Assembly: GCF_002843565.1 (NCBI RefSeq)
Contig: NZ_CP025257.1
Location: forward strand, 124,001-188,000
Direction: 5' to 3'
Source: Mesoplasma syrphidae
Lineage (GTDB): Bacteria; Bacillota_I; Bacilli_A; Mycoplasmatales; Mycoplasmataceae
DNA length: 64,000 nt
The notes below the pieces were generated by a model. It saw only the letters and a program-made list of their open reading frames with translations, had not been told where the DNA came from and did no database searches. The translations under genes and the position numbers were made by a program. Of the stretch, positions 23,268 through 32,104 are shown one piece after another; the stretch's first letter is position 1, and each line of letters begins with the position of its first letter.

Positions 23268-24107
23268 ATGGCAATTAAAAAGTATAAGCCTACGACAAAT
23301 GGTCGTAGAAATATGACAACTATTGATTACAGCAAAATCTTAACAACAGATACACCTGAAAAATCATTAGTTAGTTCATTAAGCCAAAAAGCCGGAAGAA
23401 ATAACCGCGGAGTAATTACAACTCGCCACAAGGGTGGAGGACACAAACGTAAATACCGTATTATTGATTTCAAAAGAAATAAATTAGATGTAGTTGGAAC
23501 AATCGCAACTATTGAATACGATCCAAATAGAAACGCATTCATTTCATTAGTAAAATATATGGACGGAGAAAAACGTTACATCTTATTTGCTAAAGGAATG
23601 GAAGTAGGAATGAAAATTGTGGCATCAGAAAATGCTGATATTAAAATTGGTAATGCTGCACCATTAAAAAACATTCCTGAAGGAACTTTAGTTCACAATG
23701 TGGAGTTAAAACCTGGTAAGGGTGGACAAATGGCTCGTTCTGCGGGATCAAAAGTTCAAATTCTTGGTAAAGACGATGAAGGTAAGTATGTTACTTTGCG
23801 TTTAGCATCAGGAGAAGTTAGAAAAGTTTTAGCTGAATGTTTTGCAACAATTGGAGAAGTTGGTAACGAAGAATACAACTTGATCAATTGAGGTAAAGCT
23901 GGACGTAACCGTTGAAGAGGTATCCGTCCAACTGTTCGTGGATCAGTTATGAACCCGAATGACCACCCACACGGAGGGGGAGAAGGACGTACACCAATTG
24001 GACGTAAGAACCCAGTAACTCCATGAGGAAAAACTGCATTGGGAGTTAAAACTCGTAACAAGAAAAAAGCAAGTACAAAATTAATCGTAAGAAGACGTAC
24101 TAAATAG
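23268..24107 (+). CDS. rplB: 50S ribosomal protein L2
   Basis: L2 binds 23S rRNA near the peptidyl transferase centre. The 279-residue product is full length. It has [18 protein letters not shown], the [13 protein letters not shown]-like segment ([14 protein letters not shown]) and the C-terminal catalytic-region signature [14 protein letters not shown] with its conserved His. Three TGA codons encode Trp. Confidence 0.98.
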
Positions 24108-24125
24108 GAAAGGGGAAAAGAAGAT

Positions 24126-24386
24126 ATGGCAAGATCATTAAAAAAAGGACCTTTTGTTGATGAACACTTATTTAAAAAAGTGGAAACAATGGGGAAAAAT
24201 GAAGTTATTAAAACTTGATCACGTAGATCAACTATTTTCCCTGAATTCATCGGAAGAACTTTCGGTGTGTACAATGGAAAAGAATTTATTCCAGTATACG
24301 TGACTGAAGATATGGTTGGACACAAATTAGGTGAATTTGCTCCAACTCGTAAATTCGGTGGTCACGGCGATGACAAGAAAAAATAG
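24126..24386 (+). CDS. rpsS: 30S ribosomal protein S19
   Basis: S19 is a small-subunit head protein that contacts A-site tRNA with its tail. The 86-residue product begins [15 protein letters not shown] and carries the [19 protein letters not shown] core. A TGA encodes Trp in KTWSRRST. It lies between rplB and rplV with a spacing of about 20 bp on each side. Confidence 0.98.
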
Positions 24387-24406
24387 GAAGAGATAGGAAA
24401 TAAATC

Positions 24407-24745
24407 ATGGAAGCAAAAGCACAATTAAATATGATTCGTATCTCACCTAGAAAAGTTAGACTAGTTGTCGATACAATCAGAAATAAATCAGTGGCACAAG
24501 CTGTAGCAGTTTTACAAAACTTAGATAAAGTTTCAGCTGAGCCAATTTTAAAATTATTAAATTCAGCTATTGCAAACGCTGTTAATAACAACGGAATGGA
24601 AGCTGATAAATTGTTTGTTAAAACAGTTTACGTAAATGAGGGTCCAACTTTAAAACGTTTTAGACCAAGAGCTCACGGTAGAGCATACGAAATTTTAAAA
24701 AGAACAAGTCACATTACATTAATTGTAAGTGATGTTAGAAACTAG
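24407..24745 (+). CDS. rplV: 50S ribosomal protein L22
   Basis: L22 lines the exit tunnel; its loop is where macrolide-resistance changes arise. The 112-residue product has [16 protein letters not shown] and the tunnel loop [16 protein letters not shown], both wild type in appearance. The start follows GGAAGAGATAGGAA. Confidence 0.98.
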   Translation: MEAKAQLNMIRISPRKVRLVVDTIRNKSVAQAVAVLQNLDKVSAEPILKLLNSAIANAVNNNGMEADKLFVKTVYVNEGPTLKRFRPRAHGRAYEILKRTSHITLIVSDVRN

Positions 24746-24759
24746 GAAGGAGCAGAATT

Positions 24760-25458
24760 ATGGGACAAAAAGTATCACCAAACGTTTTACGTTTAGGAAT
24801 CGTTAGAGATTGAGAAAATAGATGATATGCTGAAAAAGGACAATATGTAACTTGATTAAATCAAGATATTAAAATCCGTGAAACAGTTTTAAAATTATTA
24901 AAAGATGCAGCAGTTGCAAAAGTTGATATTGAAAGAACTTCAGCAGATTTAACTTTAATCATTAAAACTGCTCGTCCAGCGATTGTTTTAGGAGCAGAAG
25001 GTAAAAATATTCAAAATATTACTTTGGCTGTGAAAAAAACAGTTAAAGACAAAAACTTAGTTGTTAATGTAAAAGTTATTGAAATTAAAAATCCAGATAC
25101 TGATGCAACATTGGTAGCTCGTTGAATTGGAGAACAAATCACAAACCGTGCTTCATTTAGAACAGTTCAAAAATTAGCTATTAGAAAAGCATTAAAAGCT
25201 GGTGTTAAAGGAATCAAAACATCCGTAAGTGGACGTTTAGGAGGAGTTGAAATGGCTCGTACTGAAGGTTACTTAGAGGGATCAGTTCCATTATCAACAT
25301 TAAGATCAAACATTGATTACGCATTGTATGAAGCTGCAACTACATATGGTCAAATCGGAGTTAAAGTTTGAATTAACCACGGAGAAGTTTTAGGAAACAA
25401 CCACAACTACGATAGAGTTATGGAAAGACCTAGATACAACAAAGGAGGTAAAAGATAA
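24760..25458 (+). CDS. rpsC: 30S ribosomal protein S3
   Basis: S3 shapes the mRNA entry channel and has helicase activity together with S4 and S5. The 232-residue product begins [14 protein letters not shown], has a KH domain ([15 protein letters not shown]) and the C-terminal [13 protein letters not shown] segment. Several TGA Trp codons break the frame under the standard code. The start follows AGGAAGGAG. Confidence 0.98.
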
Positions 25459-25460
25459 TT

Positions 25461-25874
25461 ATGTTAATGCCAAAAAGAACTAAATATCGTAAACCTCATA
25501 GAGTTAGTTATGAAGGAAAAGCTAAAGGGGCAAAAGAAATCAACTTTGGTGAATTTGGATTAATGGCATTGGATGGTGCTTGAATTGACAACCACCAAAT
25601 CGAAGCTGCGCGTATTGCGATGACTCGTTTTATGAAACGTGATGGAAAAATCTGAATGAGAATATTTCCACATATGTCAATGACAAAAAAACCTGCTGAA
25701 GTTAGAATGGGATCTGGAAAAGGGAACCCTGAAAAATGAGTAGCAGTTGTAAAAACAGGAACAGTAATGTTCGAAATTGCTGGAGTAAGTGAAGAAACAG
25801 CACGTGAGGCGTTAAGATTAGCAATGCACAAACTACCAATTCGTTGTAAATTTGTTAAAAGAGGTGAAGAATAA
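25461..25874 (+). CDS. rplP: 50S ribosomal protein L16
   Basis: L16 helps to position A-site tRNA on the large subunit. The 137-residue product begins [14 protein letters not shown] and has [18 protein letters not shown] and GKGNPEKWVAVVK. The start lies 2 bp after rpsC; the Shine-Dalgarno AAAGGAGG lies within the rpsC end. The stop overlaps rpmC by one base. Confidence 0.98.
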
Positions 25875-26275
25875 TGGGTAAATCAAATCAAATCACAGAT
25901 TTAAGAAATTTATCTGTTGAAGAACTAATCAAAACTGGTGAAGGAAAAAGAGCAGAATTATTTGCCCTAAAATTTCAAGCAGCAGTTGGGAGTTTAGAAC
26001 AAACTCACCGTATTAAAGAAATTAAAAAAGAAATTGCAAGAATTGAATTAGTATTATCTGAAAAACGCCTAGCAGGTGAAAATACAAATCAAACTATTAA
26101 AGCTGATTATGGTCAAGCAGTTGCTGAAGCCGAAAAATCAGGAAAAGAAGTAAGAGCTAAACAACGTAAAATGATCGAAGACATGCAAGCAGAACAATTT
26201 GGAACTTCAGTTGATGAAGATTCAATCGCTGCTGCAATGGCAAATGCAGCCGAAGCAGAAGGAGACGCAGAATAA
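25874..26275 (+). CDS. rpmC: 50S ribosomal protein L29 with a long C-terminal extension
   Basis: L29 sits near the tunnel exit. The first 75 residues are a normal L29 ([20 protein letters not shown], then [20 protein letters not shown]). Residues about 76-133 add a charged, Ala-rich, partly helical tail ending in [15 protein letters not shown], which doubles the usual length of about 65. The gene overlaps rplP and rpsQ by one base each, so the extension is not a sequencing fusion. Long L29 tails are known from related mollicutes; the role is unknown. Confidence 0.95.
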   Translation: MGKSNQITDLRNLSVEELIKTGEGKRAELFALKFQAAVGSLEQTHRIKEIKKEIARIELVLSEKRLAGENTNQTIKADYGQAVAEAEKSGKEVRAKQRKMIEDMQAEQFGTSVDEDSIAAAMANAAEAEGDAE

Positions 26276-26532
26276 TGGAAAGAAATAGCCGTAAAGTACT
26301 AGTTGGTAAAGTAGTATCTGATAAAATGGATAAAACTATTACTGTCTTAGTTGAAACATACAAAAACCACCCAATTTATAAAAAACGTGTTAAATATTCA
26401 AAAAAATATAAAGCACACGATGAACAACAAATCGCTCGTATGGGAGATAAAGTTGAAATTATGGAAACACGTCCTTTATCAGCAACTAAAAACTTTAGAT
26501 TAGTTAAAGTTGTCGAAAAAGCTGTTCTTTAA
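26275..26532 (+). CDS. rpsQ: 30S ribosomal protein S17
   Basis: S17 is a primary 16S rRNA binder. The 85-residue product has the conserved [17 protein letters not shown] and [18 protein letters not shown] segments. It overlaps rpmC by one base. Confidence 0.98.
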   Translation: MERNSRKVLVGKVVSDKMDKTITVLVETYKNHPIYKKRVKYSKKYKAHDEQQIARMGDKVEIMETRPLSATKNFRLVKVVEKAVL

Positions 26533-26555
26533 TAGAAAGATAAGGAAGTAAATTT

Positions 26556-26924
26556 ATGATTCAAAACTTATCCGTATTAAAAGTAGCTGACAACTCAGGT
26601 GCTAAAGAAGTTCGTGTAATTCGTAATTTAGGTGGATCAGTGAGAAAATTCACTGGTATTGGTGACATTGTTGTTTGTTCAGTTATCGCTGCTGCTCCTG
26701 GAGGAGCTGTTAAAAAAGGTCAAGTTGTTAAAGCTGTTATTGTTAGAACAAAACGTGAGTTAAGAAGAGAAGATGGAACATATATCAAATTCTCAGAAAA
26801 CGCTGTTGTGTTAGTAAAAGATGATAAAAACCCACGTGGAACACGTATTTTCGGTCCAATTGCACGTGAAATTAAAGACGCTGGATTTGTAAAAATTGCA
26901 TCTCTAGCTCCAGAAGTATTATAG
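26556..26924 (+). CDS. rplN: 50S ribosomal protein L14
   Basis: L14 lies at the subunit interface. The 122-residue length is exact for the family. The product has [20 protein letters not shown] and the C-terminal [15 protein letters not shown]. The start follows ATAAGGAAG; rplX follows after 13 bp. Confidence 0.99.
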   Translation: MIQNLSVLKVADNSGAKEVRVIRNLGGSVRKFTGIGDIVVCSVIAAAPGGAVKKGQVVKAVIVRTKRELRREDGTYIKFSENAVVLVKDDKNPRGTRIFGPIAREIKDAGFVKIASLAPEVL

Positions 26925-26937
26925 GAGGAACCAGAAT

Positions 26938-27264
26938 ATGACTAAATCAAAAATCTTAAAAGGTGATGTTGTTAAAATTATCGCTGGTTCACACAAAGGT
27001 GAAGTAGGACCAATCACTCACATTACTAAAGACAAAAAATGAGTTTCAGTTCAAGGAATTAATGTTTTAAAACATGTTAAACCTTCACAAACTGATACTG
27101 AAGGAGGAATTAAAGAAATTCCTGCTAAAATTAATATTTCAAACGTAGCATTACAAGATCCAAAAACAAAGGACTTAACAACAAAAATAGGTTATGAAAT
27201 TGTTGATGGAAAAAAAGTTCGTGTAGCGAGAAAATCTCAGCAACACATTAAAGCTGTTAAATAA
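26938..27264 (+). CDS. rplX: 50S ribosomal protein L24
   Basis: L24 is an assembly initiator of the large subunit. The 108-residue product has a KOW motif (KGDVVKIIAGSHKGEVGPI) and INVLKHVKPSQ. One TGA encodes Trp. The start follows ATAGGAGG. Confidence 0.97.
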
Positions 27265-27283
27265 GAAAGGAACATAAAGAAAT

Positions 27284-27826
27284 ATGAAATCAAGATTACA
27301 AACTAAATATACTGCTGAAATTGTTCCTGCTTTATTTAAAGAGCAAGAATATAAATCAGTAATGCAAGTTCCCAAATTAACAAAAATTGTTATTAATATG
27401 GGAGTCGGAGAAGCAACAACAGATCCTAAGAAATTAGATATGGCAGTTGCTGAACTAGAATTAATCGCTGGTCAAAGACCATTGGTTACAAAAGCTAAAA
27501 AATCTTTAGCTGTATTTAAATTAAGAGAAGGAATGCCAATTGGTACAAAAGTTACTCTAAGAGGGAAAAGAATGTATGATTTCTTAGACCGTTTAGTTAA
27601 CGTTTCATTGCCACGTGTGCGTGACTTCAAAGGGGTTTCAAAAACATCATTCGATGGATTTGGAAACTACACTCTAGGAATTAAAGAACAAATCATTTTC
27701 CCTGAAATTGATTATGATAAAGTTCAAAAACTTCGTGGAATGGATATTACTGTCGTAACAACTGCTAAAACAAATGAAGAGGCTTTCGCATTACTTGAAA
27801 AATTCGGAATGCCTTTCCAGAAATAA
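27284..27826 (+). CDS. rplE: 50S ribosomal protein L5
   Basis: L5 binds 5S rRNA and contacts P-site tRNA. The 180-residue product has [16 protein letters not shown], the [15 protein letters not shown] segment and the C-terminal [17 protein letters not shown]. The gene order L24-L5-S14 is standard. Confidence 0.98.
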   Translation: MKSRLQTKYTAEIVPALFKEQEYKSVMQVPKLTKIVINMGVGEATTDPKKLDMAVAELELIAGQRPLVTKAKKSLAVFKLREGMPIGTKVTLRGKRMYDFLDRLVNVSLPRVRDFKGVSKTSFDGFGNYTLGIKEQIIFPEIDYDKVQKLRGMDITVVTTAKTNEEAFALLEKFGMPFQK

Positions 27827-27845
27827 TACAGGGGGATAGAGAAAA

Positions 27846-28031
27846 ATGGCTAAAAAATCATTAAAAGTTAAACAAGCTAAACACCAAAAGTTTGGTGTTA
27901 GAAGTTACACTCGTTGTAACCAATGTGGTAGACCACATGCTGTGCTGAAAAAATTTGGAATTTGCCGTCTATGCTTTAGAAAATATGCATATGAAGGTCA
28001 AATCCCTGGTATTAGAAAAGCATCTTGATAA
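27846..28031 (+). CDS. rpsZ: 30S ribosomal protein S14, zinc-binding short form
   Basis: The 61-residue product is the short type-Z S14. Two CXXC pairs (CNQC and CRLC) form the zinc ribbon, with [20 protein letters not shown] typical of the family. The gene ends Trp-stop (TGA then TAA, 28026-28031), so the standard code would truncate it by one residue. Confidence 0.97.
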
Positions 28032-28056
28032 TTTATAGAAAAGGAAATAGAGAAAT

Positions 28057-28446
28057 ATGACTACAGACGTAATTGCAGATATGCTTACTAGAATTCGTAA
28101 TGCTAACCAAAGATACTTAAAAACTGTAAGTATGCCAGGAAGCAAAATGAAGCTAGAAATCGCAAGAATTTTAAAAGAAGAAGGGTTCATTTCAGATTTC
28201 ATCGTTGAGGGTGAAGCTAAAAAAACTATTACTATAACATTAAAATATCAAGGTAAAACAAGAGTTATTCAAGGACTTAAAAAGATCTCAAAACCAGGAT
28301 TAAGAGTTTATGCACCAGCAAATGAAATCCCACAAGTATTAAATGGATTAGGAATCGCAGTAGTATCAACATCAAAAGGAATCATGACAGATAAACAAGC
28401 ACGCTCAACCCAAGTTGGTGGAGAAGTGTTAGCGTTTATTTGATAG
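28057..28446 (+). CDS. rpsH: 30S ribosomal protein S8
   Basis: S8 is a central-domain 16S rRNA binder and, in several bacteria, the repressor of the spc operon. The 129-residue product has [11 protein letters not shown] and the RNA-binding [13 protein letters not shown]. It ends with a TGA Trp codon followed by TAG. Confidence 0.98.
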
Positions 28447-28465
28447 AAAAGGGAGGAAGTAATTA

Positions 28466-29008
28466 ATGTCACGTATAGGAAACAGAATATTAGCAATCCC
28501 TGCCGGTGTTGAAATTACAATAGCAGACGATAACACAGTAACAATTAAGGGCTCAAAAGGAACATTAGTTCAAAAATTTGCTAAAGTTATTACAATTAAT
28601 GTTGAAGACGGAAATGTAACAACAACTAGAGCAAACGAAGCAAAACATACGAAACAATTGCATGGAACAACAAACTCATTACTGCAAGGAATGTTAACTG
28701 GGGTAAGTGAAGGATTTAAAAAAGAATTACAAATTATCGGAGTTGGATATAAAGCTGCTTTAAATGGTAATAACTTAAACTTAGCTTTAGGATTCTCACA
28801 CCCAGTAAACTATACAATTCCTGAAGGAATTACAGTTGAAGTTCCAAAACCAACTGAAGTTATCATTTCAGGGATTGATAAACAATTAGTTGGTGAAGTA
28901 GCAGCAAACATTAGAGCATACAGAAAACCAGAACCATACAAAGGTAAAGGAGTTCGTTACAAAGATGAATACATTATTAGAAAAGAAGGAAAAGCAGCTG
29001 GTAAATAA
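28466..29008 (+). CDS. rplF: 50S ribosomal protein L6
   Basis: L6 stabilises the sarcin-ricin region. The 180-residue length is typical. The product begins [15 protein letters not shown] and has the C-terminal signature [16 protein letters not shown]. The start follows AAAGGGAGG. Confidence 0.98.
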   Translation: MSRIGNRILAIPAGVEITIADDNTVTIKGSKGTLVQKFAKVITINVEDGNVTTTRANEAKHTKQLHGTTNSLLQGMLTGVSEGFKKELQIIGVGYKAALNGNNLNLALGFSHPVNYTIPEGITVEVPKPTEVIISGIDKQLVGEVAANIRAYRKPEPYKGKGVRYKDEYIIRKEGKAAGK

Positions 29009-29033
29009 GCCAACGCTTTAAAGGAAAAGAAAT

Positions 29034-29384
29034 ATGAAATTTACAAAAGCAGAATCAAGAAAAAGAAGACACTTCCGAGTAAGAAACAAAATTTCTGGAA
29101 CTACTTCAAGACCAAGACTAAATGTATTCAAATCAAACACAAACTTTTATGCTCAAATTATCGATGATACAACTGGAGTTACACTTGTATCAGCATCTAC
29201 TTTAAAAATGGATTTAAATTCTAAATCAAATGCTGAAGCAGCAATCAAAGTTGCTGAGGAAATTACAAAATTAGCATTATCAAAAAATATCGAAGAAGTT
29301 GTCTTCGATCGTGGTGGATACTTATACCATGGTAAAGTAAAAGCTTTTGCAGAAGCTGCAAGAGCAAATGGATTGAAATTCTAG
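29034..29384 (+). CDS. rplR: 50S ribosomal protein L18
   Basis: L18 binds 5S rRNA with L5. The 116-residue product has [20 protein letters not shown] and the C-terminal [20 protein letters not shown]. It lies 25 bp after rplF with AAAGGAAAAG upstream. Confidence 0.98.
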   Translation: MKFTKAESRKRRHFRVRNKISGTTSRPRLNVFKSNTNFYAQIIDDTTGVTLVSASTLKMDLNSKSNAEAAIKVAEEITKLALSKNIEEVVFDRGGYLYHGKVKAFAEAARANGLKF

Positions 29385-29402
29385 AAAGGGCACGGAAAAA
29401 AT

Positions 29403-30059
29403 ATGACTACAGAAAATACAACAATTGAAGTAGCAGCAACAGCTACAAAAACAGTCGAAACTCCTAATGCTCGTCCAGAAGGAAAAAAATTCGATAGAAG
29501 AAATGCTAAACCAAGAAACAACAACCGTCGTTTTGAAAAAGTGAAAGATGACTTTGAAGAAAAAGTAGTAACAATTAGACGTGTTACTAAAGTTACCAAA
29601 GGTGGACGTCACTTTAGATTTGCAGCCGTAGTTGTGGTTGGAAATAAAAAAGGTCAAGTTGGAATGGGAACTGGTAAAGCTAACGAAGTTCCTGAGGCAA
29701 TTAAAAAGGCAATTAAAGAAGCTCGTAAGAATCTTGTGACAGTATCATTAAGAGGAACAACTGTACCGCATGAGGTTTTAGGATCATTTGGAGCTGGTAA
29801 AGTATTAATTAAGCCAGCTAAAGAGGGAACAGGAGTTATTGCTGGGGGACCTGCACGTGCTGTTATTGAATTAGCAGGAATTGCAGATATTTATGCAAAA
29901 TCATTAGGACGTAATACTCCAATTAACATGATTCGTGCAACTCTTGACGGTTTAACAAAAATGCAAACTGCTCAACGAGTACAAGAATTACGTTATGGGA
30001 AAGCTCCTAAAAAAGCTAACCCAACAAATACAAAAGTAGAAGAAGCTAAAGCAGCTTAA
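29403..30059 (+). CDS. rpsE: 30S ribosomal protein S5 with N-terminal and C-terminal extensions
   Basis: S5 lies at the mRNA entry and helps accuracy. The 218-residue product exceeds the usual 160-170. Residues 1-50 form a Thr/Ala then Arg/Asn-rich leader ([19 protein letters not shown]). The core starts at about residue 52 ([20 protein letters not shown]) with [20 protein letters not shown], and a tail [18 protein letters not shown] follows. The start at 29403 has GAAAGGGCACGG upstream. Confidence 0.97.
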   Translation: MTTENTTIEVAATATKTVETPNARPEGKKFDRRNAKPRNNNRRFEKVKDDFEEKVVTIRRVTKVTKGGRHFRFAAVVVVGNKKGQVGMGTGKANEVPEAIKKAIKEARKNLVTVSLRGTTVPHEVLGSFGAGKVLIKPAKEGTGVIAGGPARAVIELAGIADIYAKSLGRNTPINMIRATLDGLTKMQTAQRVQELRYGKAPKKANPTNTKVEEAKAA

Positions 30060-30076
30060 GAAAGGAGTCACAATTT

Positions 30077-30514
30077 ATGAAATTACATGAATTAAAATAT
30101 ACTGAAGGTAGTAAAAAAGATGCTACTCGTGTAGGTAGAGGAATGGCTTCTGGAAAAGGTAAAACTTCTACTAGAGGTCACAAAGGACAAAATTCACGTT
30201 CTGGTGGTGGAGTACGCCCAGGATTTGAAGGAGGGCAAACTCCTTTATTCAGAAGACTTCCTAAAATTGGATTTACTTCACGTAATCAAAAAGAGTTTGT
30301 ATTATTAAATTTGTCAGACTTAGAAAAATTAGGATTAACAATTGTTGACCATTCAACACTAATTAGTGCTAAAATTATTAAGAATGATAAACAATTAGTT
30401 AAAGTTTTAGGAAACGGAACTTTGACTAAAGTTATTAATGTCAAAGTTAACAAAATTTCTCAAGCAGCTAAAGAAGCAATTGAGAAACTTGGGGGAACTG
30501 CAGAGGTGATTTAG
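30077..30514 (+). CDS. rplO: 50S ribosomal protein L15
   Basis: L15 is a late-assembly protein of the large subunit. The 145-residue product has [19 protein letters not shown] and [15 protein letters not shown]. It directly follows rpsE: the rpmD (L30) gene normally found between them is missing. The stop is contiguous with the secY start. Confidence 0.98.
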   Translation: MKLHELKYTEGSKKDATRVGRGMASGKGKTSTRGHKGQNSRSGGGVRPGFEGGQTPLFRRLPKIGFTSRNQKEFVLLNLSDLEKLGLTIVDHSTLISAKIIKNDKQLVKVLGNGTLTKVINVKVNKISQAAKEAIEKLGGTAEVI

Positions 30515-31960
30515 ATGGCAATGAAAAAAGCTACAAAACGTAAGCCCAATTTCATTAAAGCATCTAAGGGAAAAAACGATTTTGAAAGGACTAATTTCTT
30601 TACTAAAAATAAGGATTTGGTTTTTAGAATCGTTTTTACTTTATTGGTGTTGTTGATTTTAAGGGTAGGTATTTATATAACTGTTCCAGGGGTAAAAATT
30701 AATGAAGGCTTCACAAGTGGAGTTTCGGATATTCAATTTTTTCAACTGCTTTCAACTTTGGGAGGAGGAAGTATTGGTAAATTTTCAATTTTAGCATTGG
30801 GAGTTTCACCATACATTACTGCTTCAATTATCGTACAATTGTTATCTACAGATGTTATACCTGTCTTATCACGATGATCAAAATCAGGAGAACGTGGTCG
30901 TAAAAAACTTGATAAACTAACCAAAATATTGATGATTCCATTTGCAATTATGCAAGGAGAAGCAACAATCTTTACTTTACAAGCTAAAGGGTTAATTAGT
31001 CCTGGATGAAGTGACGCTAACTCAGTTGCATCTACTGGTTTTTATTATGTACTTGTACCATTAATTATGTTGGCAGGATCATTTCTAATGTTGTGAATTG
31101 CTGATCAAATTACAGTTAGAGGAGTTGGTAATGGAGTTTCAATTATTATTTTTATTGGAATTATCACTACAATGCCAAATAACTTTAAAGCAACATTCCA
31201 ATTCTGAGTTTCAAACACTGATGAAGAAGCAGCAATTTTATTTGATGGAATTTTAAAATTTATGATTTATGTGGGAGTCTTTTTCTTAGTTATCTTTGCA
31301 ATTGTTCTGACCAATGAAGCTGAGCGAAAAATTCCAATCCAACAAACTGGATCAGGATTAGTTGATTCAAAAGATCATACACCATACTTACCATTAAAAA
31401 TTAACAATGCTGGAGTTATTCCTGTAATCTTTGCATCAGCAATTATTTCAACACCAATTACAATTTCGCAAATTATTGATGCTAAAGGAACTAGCAATAA
31501 CGGGTTTGTCTACTTTGCCAATCATTTCTTATCATTTGATACATGATGAGGAATTAGTATATATGCGGTAATGATTATTCTCTTTACCTTCCTATATTCA
31601 CAAGTGCAGATCAACCCCGAAAAAATTGCTGAGAACTTTCAAAAATCAGGAACCTTTATTCCAGGAATCAAACCAGGAAAAGACACTGAAAAATATTTAA
31701 CTGGAACAATTAATCGTTTATCAGTTTTGGGAGCGACATTCTTATCTGGAATTGCAATCCTACCATATGTTATTTCAAAGTTAACTTCTCTTCCATCTAA
31801 TTTAGCAATTGGAGGGACTGGATTAATCATTTGTATTTCAGTTGCCATTCAGACAATGCAACAACTAAAGGGTCGTTTAATTCAACAAGCATACATTGAC
31901 AAGAAAAAAGAAAAATTTACTATTGAAAATGACACTTGACGCCCAACAAGCATTTGATAG
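30515..31960 (+). CDS. secY: Preprotein translocase subunit SecY
   Basis: SecY is the channel of the Sec translocon. The 481-residue product has about ten membrane helices, starting near residue 40 (FRIVFTLLVLLILRVGIYI), and the plug-region motif FFQLLSTLGGGSIGKFSILA. Loop sequences include NEAERKIPIQQ and FYSQVQINPEKIAENFQKSG-like features. Seven TGA codons encode Trp, including the one directly before TAG. It starts immediately after the rplO stop (TAGATG). A strong terminator follows, which ends the S10-spc transcript here. Confidence 0.97.
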
Positions 31961-32006
31961 AATCTTTAAAAAATTCTTAAAAAAGCAAAAAAAAGTTTTT
32001 AAAAAA

Positions 32007-32056
32007 ACAATAAATTGTAGAAAATTCTACAACTTATTGTTTTTTTTTTTTTTTTT
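32007..32056 (+). terminator. Strong terminator after secY, ending in a 17-T run
   Basis: ACAATAAATTGTAGAA (32007-32022) pairs with TTCTACAACTTATTGT (32025-32040), with one A-C mismatch, followed by T residues to 32056. It interrupts what is a continuous operon in most bacteria. The T run also lies 49 bp before the lipoprotein start and may influence its promoter. Confidence 0.92.
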
Positions 32057-32104
32057 AAGAGAGAATATTAACATAAATAGGATAAAAAAAGAAGAGGAAG
32101 AACA

